A stretch of DNA of 64,000 bases. Source: Zingiber officinale. Taxonomy: Eukaryota > Streptophyta > Magnoliopsida > Zingiberales > Zingiberaceae. Position numbers and translations under genes: made by a program. The stretch lies in contig NC_055991.1 of the NCBI RefSeq assembly GCF_018446385.1, positions 72,978,123-73,042,122 of the forward strand, read 5' to 3'. The notes under the pieces were generated by a model. That model saw nothing but the letters and a program-made list of their open reading frames with translations, was not told where the DNA came from and searched no databases. Below are positions 23,172 through 34,317 of this stretch, piece after piece. Within the stretch, counting starts at the first letter, position 1. Each line of letters begins with the position of its first letter.

Positions 23172-24171
23172 TGGCGATACTTGTTTGATTTTCGTGTTAC
23201 GGATTTTCGAGATTTATCTGAGCGGGTTATGGATACCTGCTTTTGGTGTTCTGGATTTTTGGGTTAGCCCAGGTTTGCGAGTCAAACCGAGTATTTATTT
23301 CGGATTAGCACGGATTGCCATTATGTTATGTTTCGGACTTCCGTTTTGGATTTATATGGATTTCCAGTGATTTTCTTGTACGGAATTTCGAGGTCAATTT
23401 GGGGATTGACAGCGACGGAACATTTCCAGACAGTAAATAGGTATGATATTATTTTCTGATTGTTATATTGGTAGTGATATCTGTGATATAACTTAACAGA
23501 TATGGAGCGATATACACATTTATGTGATTCTAGATCCATGTTTAGATTTATTGAATTGATGGTGAGTTAGTAGATCTATTTATTAAGGATATGCTACTTG
23601 AGAATAGATTGATTCTAGATGTGTTTTGATTCTAGATGCTATAGACTAGAATAGTATGTGCCTAGTATGTAGAGATAACTTCACGTTTCTGATGCATCAA
23701 TTGTCTACCTTCCCTAGAGTGTTTACAAGCATCTACACTACACTTATTCTAACCTTGAGCAGTAGCATGCTGCATCAAGAATCTTTTCCCCTCTCGAAAG
23801 GACAATTCCTGTCTAAACAGGATACTTCCTATAATTATAAGGAATACATTCTCCATATGACCTCCACTGAGTATGAGTTTCGATTAGTAGTTAACTATGA
23901 TTATGCTAGATATTTCAAGTGAAGATAACCAAACAGCTGATTTACTGCTCTTCACATCATCTCCTTATCGCAAGTAGATCATTTAGGGTGAACAAATATG
24001 TGATACGATATGGGCTTAGTTGCTGCCACTTCTTGATTAATAGACACTTAATATACTATTGTCTTTTTATCATCCTCACGCTGACTGAACTCACATCCTA
24101 AAGATCTACATCTCTAGGCCTAAGATTGATCTTTATCTAAAGTTGGTTAAAAATTAAAGAGCCATAGTCAC
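23172..24171 (+). other. Tekay leader fused to unassigned filler in place of gag
   Basis: The first part (to about 23600) reads like leader. From about 23650 to 24165 I see no Gag similarity and no long ORF, although a Tekay Gag-nucleocapsid coding region should stand here before protease. Protease similarity starts directly at about 24172. The filler may be a replaced or captured segment; its origin is not recognisable to me. Confidence 0.55.
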
Positions 24172-24606
24172 ATGCTCATTGATACTGGTAGCTCGCATTC
24201 TTTTATATCTTGTACTTTTATGCGGGAGATTGGTAGATTATCCACTTACAGACCCCAGCGATTGACTGTCTCTCTACCGTCCGGTGATACTTTGGGCGTC
24301 ACCCAAGAGGTCAGAGGTTGCCCGTTAGATTTTGGCAACCTAATACTTACGGTGGATCTTTTAGTATTGGAAATGGTCGATTTTGATATTATACTTGGCA
24401 TGGACTGTTTGTCAGCATATCATGCCACTGTTGATTGCCAGACGAGGGTGGTCACATTCCGGCCTCCGAATCAACCCCCGTGGGATTCCACTGGCATCAG
24501 AGACGATGACATATCGATCATTTCGGCGATTCAGGCTCAGAAGCTGCTGTCACATGGCTGTCAGGGTTTTCTGTTATCTTTGATTAGTATAACGACAGCA
24601 GTAGTT
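24172..24606 (+). pseudogene. Tekay protease
   Basis: An aspartic protease with the catalytic LIDTGSSHSFIS motif near its start and the DIILGMDCLSAYHATVDC flap/end motif at about 24380-24440. It would release the mature proteins from the polyprotein. The frame shifts at about 24607, so it is out of phase with RT. The upstream gag is missing, and the first methionine here is only the first one after similarity starts. Confidence 0.85.
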
Positions 24607-26129
24607 CGCAGCTTTCTGACGTTCTGGTGGTCCGAGAGTACCCAGATGTATTCCCAGAGGAGCTACCATGTCTGCCTCCCAAAAGGCAAGTGGAGTTCGC
24701 TATTGAGCTGATTCTGGGGACCGCACCAGCATCGAAAGCTCCTTATCGTATGTCACCAAAAGAGTTGAACGAGCTGAAGGTTCAACTCCAGAGGCTTTTA
24801 GATAGGGGATTTATTCGCCCTAGTGTTTCTCCATGGGGTTCTCCGGTATTATTTGTCAAGAAAAAAGACGGCACTATGAGGTTATGTATTGACTACAGAC
24901 AGCTGAATGCAGTGACCGTTAGAAATAAATATCCTTTACCACGGATCGATGATTTGTTTGATCAGCTCAGAGGTACATCAGTGTATTCTAAGATTGATCT
25001 GCGATCCGGATATCATCAGTTGAGAGTCAGAGACTCAGATATTCAGAAGACAGCTTTCCGTACGAGATACGGTCATTATGAGTTTTTGGTAATGCCATTT
25101 GGGCTTACCAATGCTCCAGCGGTGTTTATGGACTTGATGAACCGCATCTTTCTGGAGTATCTGGATCAGTTTGTTATCATTTTCATTAATGACATATTGG
25201 TCTACTCGCATTCCGAGGAGGAGCATACACAACATCTTCGTATACTCTTGGAGACTCTTAGACGACATCAGCTGTACGCGAAGTTCAGCAAGTGTGCATT
25301 CTGGTTATCCTCAGTCGGTTTTCTGGGACATGTGGTCTCGAGCAGAGGTATTTCAGTAGATCCTCATAAGATCGAGGCTGTCACCAGTTGGGAGCAGCCG
25401 AAATCAGTACAGGAGATCCGCAGTTTTCTGGGACTAGCAGGATATTACAGACGGTTCGTCGAGGGTTTCTCGCGTATTGCTATGCCACTGACACGCCTTA
25501 CCAGGAAAGGCGTGAAGTTCACGTGGTCCGAGGATTGCGAGACCAGCTTTCAGGAGCTGAAGCGAAGATTAGTGTCGACTCCAGTTTTGATTTTACCTTC
25601 TGGAGAGGTCGGATTTGTGCTCTATACCGACGCGTCTCTTCAAGGTTTGGGCGCTGTTCTGATGCAGCACGACAGGGTAGTCTCCTATGCTTCTCGACAG
25701 TTGAAGGAGCATGAGAAGAACTACCCAGTTCATGATCTAGAGTTAGCTGCCATCATCTTTGCTCTGAAGCTTTGGCAGCATCATTTATACGACATTACAT
25801 TTGATATTCTCACTGATCATAAGAGTCTCAAATATATTTTTACTCAGAAGGAGCTTAATCTCCGACAGAGGAGATGGATGGAGTTCCTGAAGGATTACGA
25901 TTGTACCATTAGCTACCACCTGGGGAAAGCTAATGTGGTTGCAGATGCACTCAGCAGGAAGTCTAGAGGGACTTTGGCTTGCCACCGAGTTTCAGTTACA
26001 GACTTGGTTCAGGGTTTCTTCGAGTTGGACCTTGAAGAGCAGGAACATACAGAGCAAGGTATTCTTGTTACCATGGTTGCTCAGTCGTCGATCAGGACGA
26101 GGATCCGAGAGGCCCAGGCTGGTGATTAG
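24607..26129 (+). pseudogene. Tekay reverse transcriptase and RNase H
   Basis: A 500-codon open frame from 24627. RT motifs in order are [43 protein letters not shown] and then FINDIL, where the family has FIDDIL. The first aspartate of the catalytic pair is asparagine (codon 25188-25190), which should cripple polymerisation. GFLGHV and the connection follow. RNase H shows [24 protein letters not shown] and [11 protein letters not shown], with acidic residues kept. It ends in a TAG (26127) where relatives read on to integrase. The frame differs from both protease and integrase frames. Confidence 0.9.
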
Positions 26130-27465
26130 CATTTGCAGTTTATTGGCAGCCAGATAGCTTCCGGGTAGCAGATTTGTATACTTCCGAGGCAGATTATGCG
26201 TATCTCAGTCTCATCCAGTCTTACAGGAGCTACTTCAGGAGGCTCATCGCTCTCGATTTATGATCCACCCAGGCGGGACCCGCATGTATCGAGATTTGAG
26301 ACGTTCCTACTGGTGGAACGGTATGAAGAAAGGTATCGCGGAATTTGTAGCTAGATGTCTTGTCTGTCAGCAGGTGAAGGCTGAGCATCAGAGACCTGCC
26401 GGATTACTTCAGTGGATTCCTATTCCTGAGTGGAAATGAGAACATATTACCATGGACTTTGTGGTGGGTTTGCTGAGGACACGACGAGGCCATGACGCGA
26501 TTTGGGTAGTCGTTGATCGATTAACCAAATCCGCGCACTTTTTAGCGATTCAGAGGACAGATTCCCTGGATCGATTGGCAGATTTGTATTGCCGAGAGAT
26601 CATTAGATTACATGGTGTCCCTTTGACTATCATTTCGGATAGTGACCCCCGGTTCACGTCTCGTTTTTGGCAGACTCTGCAGCAGGCCTTGGGCACGCAG
26701 CTCCGATTTAGTACAGCTTTCCATCCACAGACAGATGGACAGTCAGAGCGGACTATTCAAACTCTAGAGGACTTGCTGAAATCTTGTGTATTGGATTTCG
26801 GAGGCAGTTGGGAGGGCCATCTGCCATTGGTAGAGTTTGCCTACAACAACAGCTTTCATTCGGCTATCCAGATGACACCGTTTGAAGCGTTGTATGGTAG
26901 ACCTTGTCGGACACCCACCCTCTGGGATGAGGTTGGGGAGGCCCAGTTGTTGGGACCTCATAGAGCTCAGCATGAGGCAGAGTTGGTCCGTACTATCAGA
27001 CAGAGGATGTCAGAGGCTCAGGACTGCCAGAAGAGTTATGCAGATCGGAGACGTAGACCTTTGGAGTTCTCTACAGGCGACCATGTATTTCTACGAGTTT
27101 CACCCATGAAAGGGGTGAAGACATTTGGCCTCAAAGGTAAGCTAGCTCTGTGGTACATTGGTCCTTTCCAGATCCTGGAGAGGATTGGAGCAGTAGCTTA
27201 CCGGCTGGCACTACCACCGTCCATGGCTGGCGTGCACGATGTATTTCACGTATCCATACTGAGGAGATACGTACCCGACCCTACGCATGTGCTGATAGAT
27301 ATCCCAGTTCTAGTTCAGCCTGACATCACTTATGAGGAGATTCCTGTACGGATTCTAGACCGGAAAGAGCGTCAGTTGCAGAATAAGACTATCCGGCTGG
27401 TTAAAGTCGAATGTCAGCATCATACAGACGAGGAGGCTACTTGGGAGCTTGAGGATACTATCTGA
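26130..27465 (+). pseudogene. Tekay integrase with degenerate chromodomain
   Basis: The zinc-binding part (EAHRS...HPGG and CLVCQQVKAEH, about 26245-26395) is readable in the same frame as the core. A TGA at 26437, where relatives have tryptophan, separates them. The core is open from 26452 to 27465 with ITMDFVVGL (D), IISDSDPRFTS (D) and TDGQSERTIQTLE (E), a complete DDE triad. The C-terminus has the GPFQILERIGAVAYRLALP module and a short chromodomain-like tail ending ATWELEDTI. In Tekay relatives the chromodomain-like tail is thought to guide insertion into heterochromatin. A register change near 26150-26230 joins it imperfectly to RNase H. Confidence 0.9.
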
Positions 27466-27590
27466 GCTCGATATCCCCATCTTTTCACTTGAGGTATGAG
27501 GGTTATTTTCCGTTCAGCATTTATACTTTCTATCTGTTGTTAGTACTTGCTGAAGGTAGATAACAAAAATTTGGGGACCAAATTTTTATT

Positions 27591-27602
27591 AGTGGGGGAG
27601 AA
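27591..27602 (+). promoter_or_regulatory. Polypurine tract of Tekay element
   Basis: AGTGGGGGAGAA immediately precedes the right LTR start TGTAAAATACCG. This is the expected site of plus-strand DNA priming. Confidence 0.8.
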
Positions 27603-30258
27603 TGTAAAATACCGAAAATAGGCGAATAATAATAAGGGAATTTTTCAGAATTTTTAGAAATTTTTCGGGAATTTTTCGGAGCTCGTATGGACGAGTTTAC
27701 GGGAATGGAAACTGGGCCCCGGGAAAGCCTCTTTGGGTTACCCCGTTTAAGTGAGGAAATGTTGATTTTCTTTTTATTCTTATTTCTTTTCCCTTTTCTT
27801 GATTTTTCGCCGTTTCCTCTTTGCCCGCGAGCCCTAACCTCCTTCCTTGAGCAGTTTCCTCCCCCCTCTCGCGACAAAACTCCTTGGCTTCTTCTTCTCA
27901 TTTCTGCCCTAGCCATCTTCTCCGCTGAGCTTTCTCCACCCGACGGCGCCACCCCCCAGTACATCGCCGAGCTTTCCTTTCTGACCCAGCGCCACCCTTG
28001 CTCCGCCATTTCGCCGAGCGACGGCTCCACTACAGTCGACCGCCGAGCCCTAACGCTGGCCACCGCTGAGCCCTCTACCGATCCCCGATCTCCCTTCTTC
28101 CCCTAGCGACACTGCCGACCACCGGAACAAGTCGGTGCCATCCTTACTCTTGTGTCGTGCGCTAGTTTTGGTCTCTCGCCGGTGCGTATCTGCTTGGGTT
28201 TAGTTTCAGACAAGAGCAAGCAGTGTCGAGTCCTTCTTGTGTCTCTGCTTGATAGTGCCGAAGACAACACAGAGCTGTGCCCTAGCCGGATCTTGGAGGT
28301 AAGTATGGTTGGTATTAGGTTAATAGGGATTTAATTCTATACTGTGGTTGAATTCCGAATTTGATTTGTGATCTCCACTCTTGACCTCACTTTTGATCCG
28401 AACAGGGTACTGGAATTCCAGAAGAGGATAAGACTTGCTGTGGGGTTTTTCTTGGATCCGGCAGTCACTGCTTCCAGCAAACTCTTTGATTTCCAACAGC
28501 AAGAACGGCTGTGGAATTTGGGGTAAGGGAAGGGTTTTGATTATGTGTTGATTAGGGTTCGTTAATTGTGTTGGATTGGTTAGTTGGATCCAATTTAGAA
28601 CTTCTTAATTGGATTACAATTTAGTTTAGCTAATGGTTGTATGATAAAATTAGCTAAACTATGCATTATGTTTGATACCACAGGACTTTTACGCGAGATG
28701 AGTATCTCGACTACCGGTTTGGACTTTTCGATTTAGAGGCGGGTACTTTGACTTATGTCTTTTGATATGCATAATAATGTGTTTAACATATAGCAATGTT
28801 TGTGTTTTCCATTTGTTTCGGTTGGTCACTACATGATCTGTTACATGTTTGCGTGTTTATTTATTATGCACTGCATGTTATTATTTACCTGATCATACAT
28901 GCTTATAGAGGTAGTGACACAACCATATTATATATTATGTTCAGGACCTAGGGTTTATTTGATACCCTATCTAATCTGTGTACCTTTGAGTTAATTCCTT
29001 GTCTTGTGGTACACATTTGGTATATATATATATGGTTATTGTTATGCTGTTCATGATATTGCCATGTTTAGTGTCATGCATCATCTTGCATGATTGCATG
29101 CTGTATGATAGTTTGCTCCATTATTATTGAGCACATCGCCAGTTTCATCGTTGTCGGTGCTCCGTTGGTCCGCTCATGGGTGGCGTGACACAGCGTGGTA
29201 GCACGTCAGTTTTGCTCTTCCGGTGCTCCGTTGGTCCGCTCATGGGTAGTGTGACGCAGCGTGATAGCACTTTAGGGATCCCTCCCCGTCATCGTGTACC
29301 GGGAGATGAGAGCATTGCGCTCCCCCATTTATGATTTGGGGTAGGAGTATTTGTGTACTCCGACAGCATCCCGTCCACTCGGTCACTCATCAGGGGTAGT
29401 GATGTCAGAGTGCACGGTTGTCATAGCCCTACCCACTCGGTCTCACCATTGTGTGTGAGTTGGCTGACTGGCATCAAGGGTGACCATGACATTGGCATCA
29501 TATGCATGATGCATTTATTGTTTGTGTGTGCTGCATTTACTTGCTGCATTTATATGGATGCATATGATTGACATGCATTCAAGATTATGACACTCTCGGT
29601 CTGACGATCTGTTATCCTTATACCTTGGTCCTGATTAGTACAGTTTTCTCATGCATTCCTCAGTTGCATTTACCTTTCTTGTATCAGGAGACTGTATGCA
29701 TGATTAGTGCTAGTTGTTATATTCTTTATTATGCATATCAGTTGTTACCCGCTGAGCGTTGGACTCACACCCGCCTCCGTTGTTATTTTCAGGTTGATGC
29801 TGTCCAGAGAGTTCCAGTTGCAAGTCCCCTGCAGTCCACGAGAATGTTTTATTGTATTTTGATGTTCTTTACTAGACTATGTTGAGACTTGTTTTATTTT
29901 GATACACTTGGATCTTATATGGACATTGTCGATGAGTTTTTTTTTATTATTTGGATTTGTTTTACTACATGCCTGCCTGGACGGCATTAGAGGTAAGTGG
30001 ATCTTATCGCCGGATTTGAGCTTTATGGGTGTAGTTGAGTAGGGTTGTTTTTGAGTCATATATTCCCTGTTACAGTTTATTTATTATTAACTGCGTGGTG
30101 ATGGATATATATACTGTTTTATTATCTGTTATTGTTCCGGCCGTGTTGGCCGAGGTATATGTGAGCCAGAGGGCATTGTAGAAAGTTTCAGATTGTCCGC
30201 CATACAGGGGAGATGTTGTCGAAATTTCTTCGGACAGGGACTCCTCCGGGGCGTGACA
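27603..30258 (+). repeat. Tekay right LTR, complete (2,656 bp)
   Basis: It starts TGTAAAATACCG and ends GGGGCGTGACA. The region 27690-28110 is C-rich and open in one frame but reads as low-complexity Pro/Ser/Leu sequence, and I do not call it a gene. Strong splice-like signals follow: GGAG/GTAAGTATGG at 28299, acceptor-like AACAG at 28405, a second GGTAAGG donor at about 28523 and ACCACAG at 28683. Confidence 0.85.
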
Positions 30259-30807
30259 TTTGCTATCATAAATAGACAGAATATCCATTCTTGTATTGTT
30301 TAGAAACTGAAATCAAGTTCTTTCTAAAACTTGGTACGTAAAGATAATTTCTTAAAATCAATATTTTATTCCTATAAACATCTCCCACTACAACAGTTGC
30401 TACTTTTATAGCATTGCCCATATAAATAGTGATTTCTCCTTCGTGTAGTTGTCGAATCTCCTAGAACCCCTGCAATGATTTGTAGACATAATCGATGGTT
30501 ATCATATCTACACGCCAGATACCGGTATATAACACCACTAATCATGTTCCAACTACTAGAGAATAAGATATACCTATATTGTTCTCTTCCTACGAGGGCA
30601 GTCCGTCTACAAATGTCCAGACTACTTGCAAATAAAGCACTTGCCTTTCGACTTTTTCATTCCTGCTTTTAGTCCAGTACCTAGAGATCATACAGTCTTG
30701 CCTGTCAGCCCGATTCTAGTGTCCGAAGAGTTCCTTGGGATTCTACATCATGTCTTGGCCAATAGACATGGTCTGATGTTGATGTTGCAGCACATTTGAT
30801 ATAAAAG
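30259..30807 (-). pseudogene. Copia GAG-pre-integrase and nucleocapsid remnant, right of Tekay
   Basis: Colinear with about 11335-11700 on the minus strand (the segment encoding RNYLYVPSFRKNL and upstream). It continues into a degraded nucleocapsid region up to about 30807. It is not open and continues the copia element interrupted by Tekay. Confidence 0.65.
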
Positions 30808-31095
30808 TCAAATGTAACTCCGCGTCATCTCATCTGTCTTGACCCATTTACTATGATACTCAATCTCCTCTTCACTAGAATCGCTATTAGGCACATTAGA
30901 GCAGGTCTCTAATAGTACAAACTTATAGCCTTCAGCAGTTAGGACAATGTCCAGGTTTCTTTTCCAATATATGTAGTTTTGGCCAGTAAGTTTGTTCTCT
31001 TTCAGTATAATGGCCAATGGGTTGAAAGTCATCCTAAGAATCACAAAATAAACTTTGGTCAAGACTCTAAATTTAGAATAATATTGATTCCTCAA
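30808..31095 (-). pseudogene. Copia Gag N-terminal fragment
   Basis: A minus-strand open frame of 95 codons contains KLTGQNYIYWKRNLDIVLTA and FVLLETC, the characteristic start of Gag in Tnt1/Tork-type copia elements. The natural start is probably the methionine in the RMTFNP context (about 31036), since the upstream 20 residues are not Gag-like. Gag packages element RNA. The frame is cut after about 75 Gag residues. Confidence 0.8.
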
Positions 31096-32144
31096 ACAAT
31101 ATTATTTAAATTTACCAACACCTCAAACACCGTGAATTTTACATGCCACGATAGTATGGACGTATACAAAATCAAACATTTGTAAGAGGAGGTTTTACTC
31201 ATTAATTTTATTCTTGTCAACCTAACTTTATGATAAATAAAATTAATAGTTGGTTTTTCCTTCGGTCGCACAAATAATAGCAGTGACTCCGATGGGGAGG
31301 ATACTATTAAATGTGCCTAAGTGTATACCATTACTTGATACTTAGTCCATTAAATATGATTGTGCCCCTTCAGATGGAGAAGATCACACGCTCCTAAATA
31401 ATATCTTATAACCATCCATAAAAGAAGTTTGATCTAGTGATCTGCAAACAAACTCATCCGATGGGGAGGGAGACACTCAGAGCCAACACGTAAGTTTGTC
31501 GCATCACTTACAAACCAGTAATGGAGACCGTGGAATTTATTTACTAATCCCTCTCCCACTTAGTTATTTAAGGTGAGGAATTTTAACCATGCAAGCACAC
31601 ATCACATGCACACATACATCACAGTAAATAAAAAAATAAATATGGAAATTAATTTTCCAACTATTATGGCTTCTTCCATCACTATCCTCCGTATGCTGCC
31701 AACCCTAGCTGCTGCCCTCTTTAGCCACCACAATCGGGTCTAGTCGTCGCATCTATCTTGCTTTTTTTTTCGCTTCGCCTCTGGTCCACAAATAGTACCA
31801 CGCCTCACAAGGATACGATCCGCGACAAAAATAGAATTTTACATTTATTGATCCTATATTCCACAAAGGAATGTACATGTAATCTAGATCAAAACAAAAA
31901 TGTAAAAACCTAAAACTAATACAGCTTTTGTTGTATTTAATACATACAATCATGCACACACATAAAATACCCTTGACATGTCTAAGGGTACAATCACACA
32001 CAATATCTATAAGCCATAATAGTTGGAGCATGCAACCACAGAGTTAGCACATCCTACTATTATCCTACCTAAATTATGTATGACATGTGCATAATTAAAC
32101 TGAAAACCAAACACATAGAGGCAAACTCTAGTTCTGACACCAAT
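31096..32144 (-). other. Copia leader with primer-binding site
   Basis: Non-coding and colinear with about 12000-13245. It has one copy of the leader repeat (about 31133-31172). At 32132-32143 the complement of TGGTGTCAGAAC marks the decayed primer site next to the LTR start at 32145. Confidence 0.7.
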
Positions 32145-32813
32145 TGTTGGTTGATACTCGAAATATAATAATGGTTCCGCTGTACAAAAATTTTGTATAA
32201 GTCCTGAACCATTCCTAACAACCTATTGTGTTCTTTAAAAATTAAAATAGGAATCACAAACGAAACTTAACATTATTGATTCTAAATTTAACTTATCTCT
32301 TCTTAGAGGTTTAGACTTGGATCACAAATAATACTTAACATTATTGATCCAAATCCACCCATGTTATATCAATTTCAGAGATTGGCTTCCAGGTTAAACA
32401 CGGTGAGGCACTAGGCCTTCTTGGGTATGAGAGCATCCACCACTTTCTAGACAAAGTCTTTCAACGAAATTTAATATTTAATGTCCTTATAGTAACCCTA
32501 GGTTTAACCAAAAAAAATAATCGAATCACAAGATCGAAAAAAAATAAAAGAACACAAACTCGAATCACAAATTTGAAACCTAGAATCATATGCCTCTTGT
32601 GTTTGGTATTTCAAAATCTATACAAAGAAAACTAGTATGATGTGGAATAGAATTACTAGTTATACCTTTCTTTGTAAGCAACAACCTCTTGATCTTCTAT
32701 CGTATTCCTCTTCCTATCTCGGACGTCGTGTGGGCGACGATCTACCGAGACGAGAACCACCCAAGTTTCCTTCTTCTCCAAGCAAGTTTTGGCCACCACA
32801 AGAACTCCAAGAA
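32145..32813 (-). repeat. Copia LTR 4, truncated
   Basis: It starts TGTTGGTTGATACTCGAAAT and matches the LTR at 18072 for about 670 bp. It then joins a Sirevirus LTR at about 32809-32813 through the shared bases AAGAA, a microhomology-type junction. Confidence 0.8.
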
Positions 32814-32978
32814 CCCTTAGGACTTTCCTGCAAAGCTCATTCAACATATCAGATAACAAAACACCTTAACTTTGAACCCTTTGACATAATCAAAACATAG
32901 GTTCGATCGTCGGATGCTTCTTGCACCAACAATCTTCCCCTTTTTGATTATGGCAACACGGTTCAAAGTTAAGTAAGA
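32809..32978 (-). repeat. Sirevirus-like LTR end and polypurine tract
   Basis: 32809-32931 matches the last 120 bp of the LTR at 4533-5816 and ends TTGCACCAACA. The next bases are the complement of AAAAAGGGGAAGAT, a polypurine tract. The AAGTTAAGTAAG that also follows the LTR at 5817 ends the match at about 32978. Confidence 0.8.
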
Positions 32979-33410
32979 ATATGACCGTTGAATTTAAACT
33001 GCCAAACGCCACATCAGTATCCTATCACGTTGGGCGTGCGGCGGCAGGGGCAGGACACGTGGCTCATCGCCACGAGTCGACATTTATTGACAGCATGGAA
33101 GCGTGCTCAACCATAATGAGCGGAGATTTGCACAATTTCCAAGAAATATGGGTGACGCCTGCCTGACTCGCGCTTGCCCGAGACAGTCTAAGCAGAGATT
33201 TTGCAAGTGCAAGCCTTCGTCATGCCGGTCGGATCGAGGGAGCATACATACGCCCGAACGACAAGCTTCAACGGGCCGATCGGCTAGGATCGGTCTTATT
33301 CCGATCAGAAACCACACAATGTCGAAGGTCGATCGGGAGGAAACCTAATCAGACAATTGTCCAGTCAGTCAGACTTACAGCCTCCTTTGACTAGACTTGA
33401 GAGGGAGGTT
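32979..33410 (+). other. Probable 3' internal end of a Tat element
   Basis: GC-richer sequence with GGTCGG/CGATCGG motifs in the style of Tat elements. It ends in GAGAGGGAGGTT, a plausible polypurine tract, directly before the LTR start at 33411. No ORF is convincing. Confidence 0.45.
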
Positions 33411-34317
33411 TGTGATGCGGTAATGATCAAGGGACCCACCCTGTTGCCACAGTGGAGGTCAAAGGAGGTCAAAGTCAGGGCAGTCAACGCATAAATGACA
33501 TTGGTCGGTCAGGCGAAGTATGCTCCGACCGGGGAGAAGGCTCCGACCCGACACCCTCCTCAACACGGGGAGCAATCAAACAACCGACGCTCAAGAGAAA
33601 CAATGTGTAGAAGCCGAGCCAAGCGGCTACCCCGCTCGGTCAAACAATAGAGATGCAAGTTTAACTTTAGTCCAGCGACTGCTCTGCTCGTCCTGGCAAC
33701 AGACTTCGGTCAAGCGGTTACCTTGCTCGGCTCGGCAACAAGCTTCAGCAATAACACAGTGGACCTTCGGTCGAGCAGACACACATAGAGGAATAGCTAG
33801 GTTTTGGCCATCCAGACGAGGCACCAGGGCGGCGGAATTCCAGCCGAGCGACCAACCCGCTCGGCTTAGCAGTACAGTTCTGATGATATTCAGTGATATC
33901 CTTTTTGGGAGTTGGTGCCGCCGACACCGGGCATAGACTGCCAGAAGATCGTACGGCAGATGCTTCCACTGTCACTTCAAAGATATGTTCGGCCTGTTAA
34001 GGTACTGTGTCAGAGACACTTTACCGACAAGTCTTTTCAAGGAAAACTTTGAGAAGCGTGCTCGCCTTGGGAATCGTGCACGCGCGCTACCGGAGCTCTA
34101 TATAAAGGGGGTCTAAGTATTGGTGGAGGTACGTAATACATGCGAGATTCACTGTTCACGCTATAATAATCTCTTGTTGCTCCGCTTCCCACTTCATCGT
34201 CGATGACTGACTTGAGCATCAGAGGGCCAACGCTGGAGACCCTTTCCCTACCTGCAACACTGACGTACATGAGTGTCATATCTCTAACTTTCCGTCTCTT
34301 CAATTTTTGGATAGAAT
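33411..34317 (+). repeat. Tat-type LTR (about 907 bp)
   Basis: It starts TGTGATGCGGTAATGATCAAGG and carries many GCTCGGTCGAGCGG-like motifs, a TATA box at about 34097 and, in its 3' end, GAGGGCCAACGCTGGAGACCCTTTCCC. That last segment has a close match at about 52845-52870 in the other Tat LTR. The end is placed at GGATAGAATTAT by alignment to that copy. The next DNA looks like ordinary AT-rich intergenic sequence, so this is a solo LTR or the right end of a deleted element. Confidence 0.7.
34097..34107 (+). promoter_or_regulatory. TATA box of Tat LTR
   Basis: CTCTATATAAAGGGG in a GC-rich context, about 120 bp upstream of the conserved leader block of the LTR. It is expected to drive transcription to the right, towards 34318 and the 3' side of CSLC. 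Confidence 0.6.

Larger units (their letters stand above)
21865..30258 (+). mobile_element. Tekay/Del chromovirus (Ty3/gypsy), 5'-truncated and gag-less
   Basis: It holds a truncated left LTR, a tRNA-Met primer site, protease, reverse transcriptase, RNase H, integrase and a short degenerate chromodomain-like C-terminus, then a polypurine tract and a complete 2,656 bp right LTR. Very long LTRs and a polyprotein end of the YEEIPVRILDRKERQLQNK type point to Tekay/Del. It lies inside a minus-strand copia. The copia parts on either side (RT at left, GAG-pre-integrase at right) are not contiguous, so DNA was lost at insertion or afterwards, probably at the truncated left end. Gag is missing and pol carries frameshifts and stops. 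Confidence 0.85.
6954..32813 (-). mobile_element. Array of long-LTR copia elements sharing LTRs
   Basis: The order on the plus strand is LTR (6954-9466), internal, LTR fragment, internal, LTR (13246-15727), internal, LTR (18072-20680), internal split by a Tekay element (21865-30258), internal, LTR (32145-32813). All copia coding remnants read on the minus strand: Gag, GAG-pre-integrase, reverse transcriptase with YVDD, and RNase H. They resemble the Tork/Angela type of Ty1/copia. LTRs start TGTTGGTTG and end in CAACA or a variant, and the polypurine tract AAGTGGGAGAT follows several of them. The LTR at 13246 has a primer site on its left and a polypurine tract on its right, so it serves two internal regions. 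No copy is intact; the integrase is largely gone in all three. Confidence 0.8.

Noticed and set aside
27687-28106. 139-codon plus-strand and 177-codon minus-strand ORFs
   Set aside because: They lie inside the Tekay LTR in C-rich low-complexity DNA. No domain is recognised, and the matching part of the left LTR is deleted so conservation cannot be tested.
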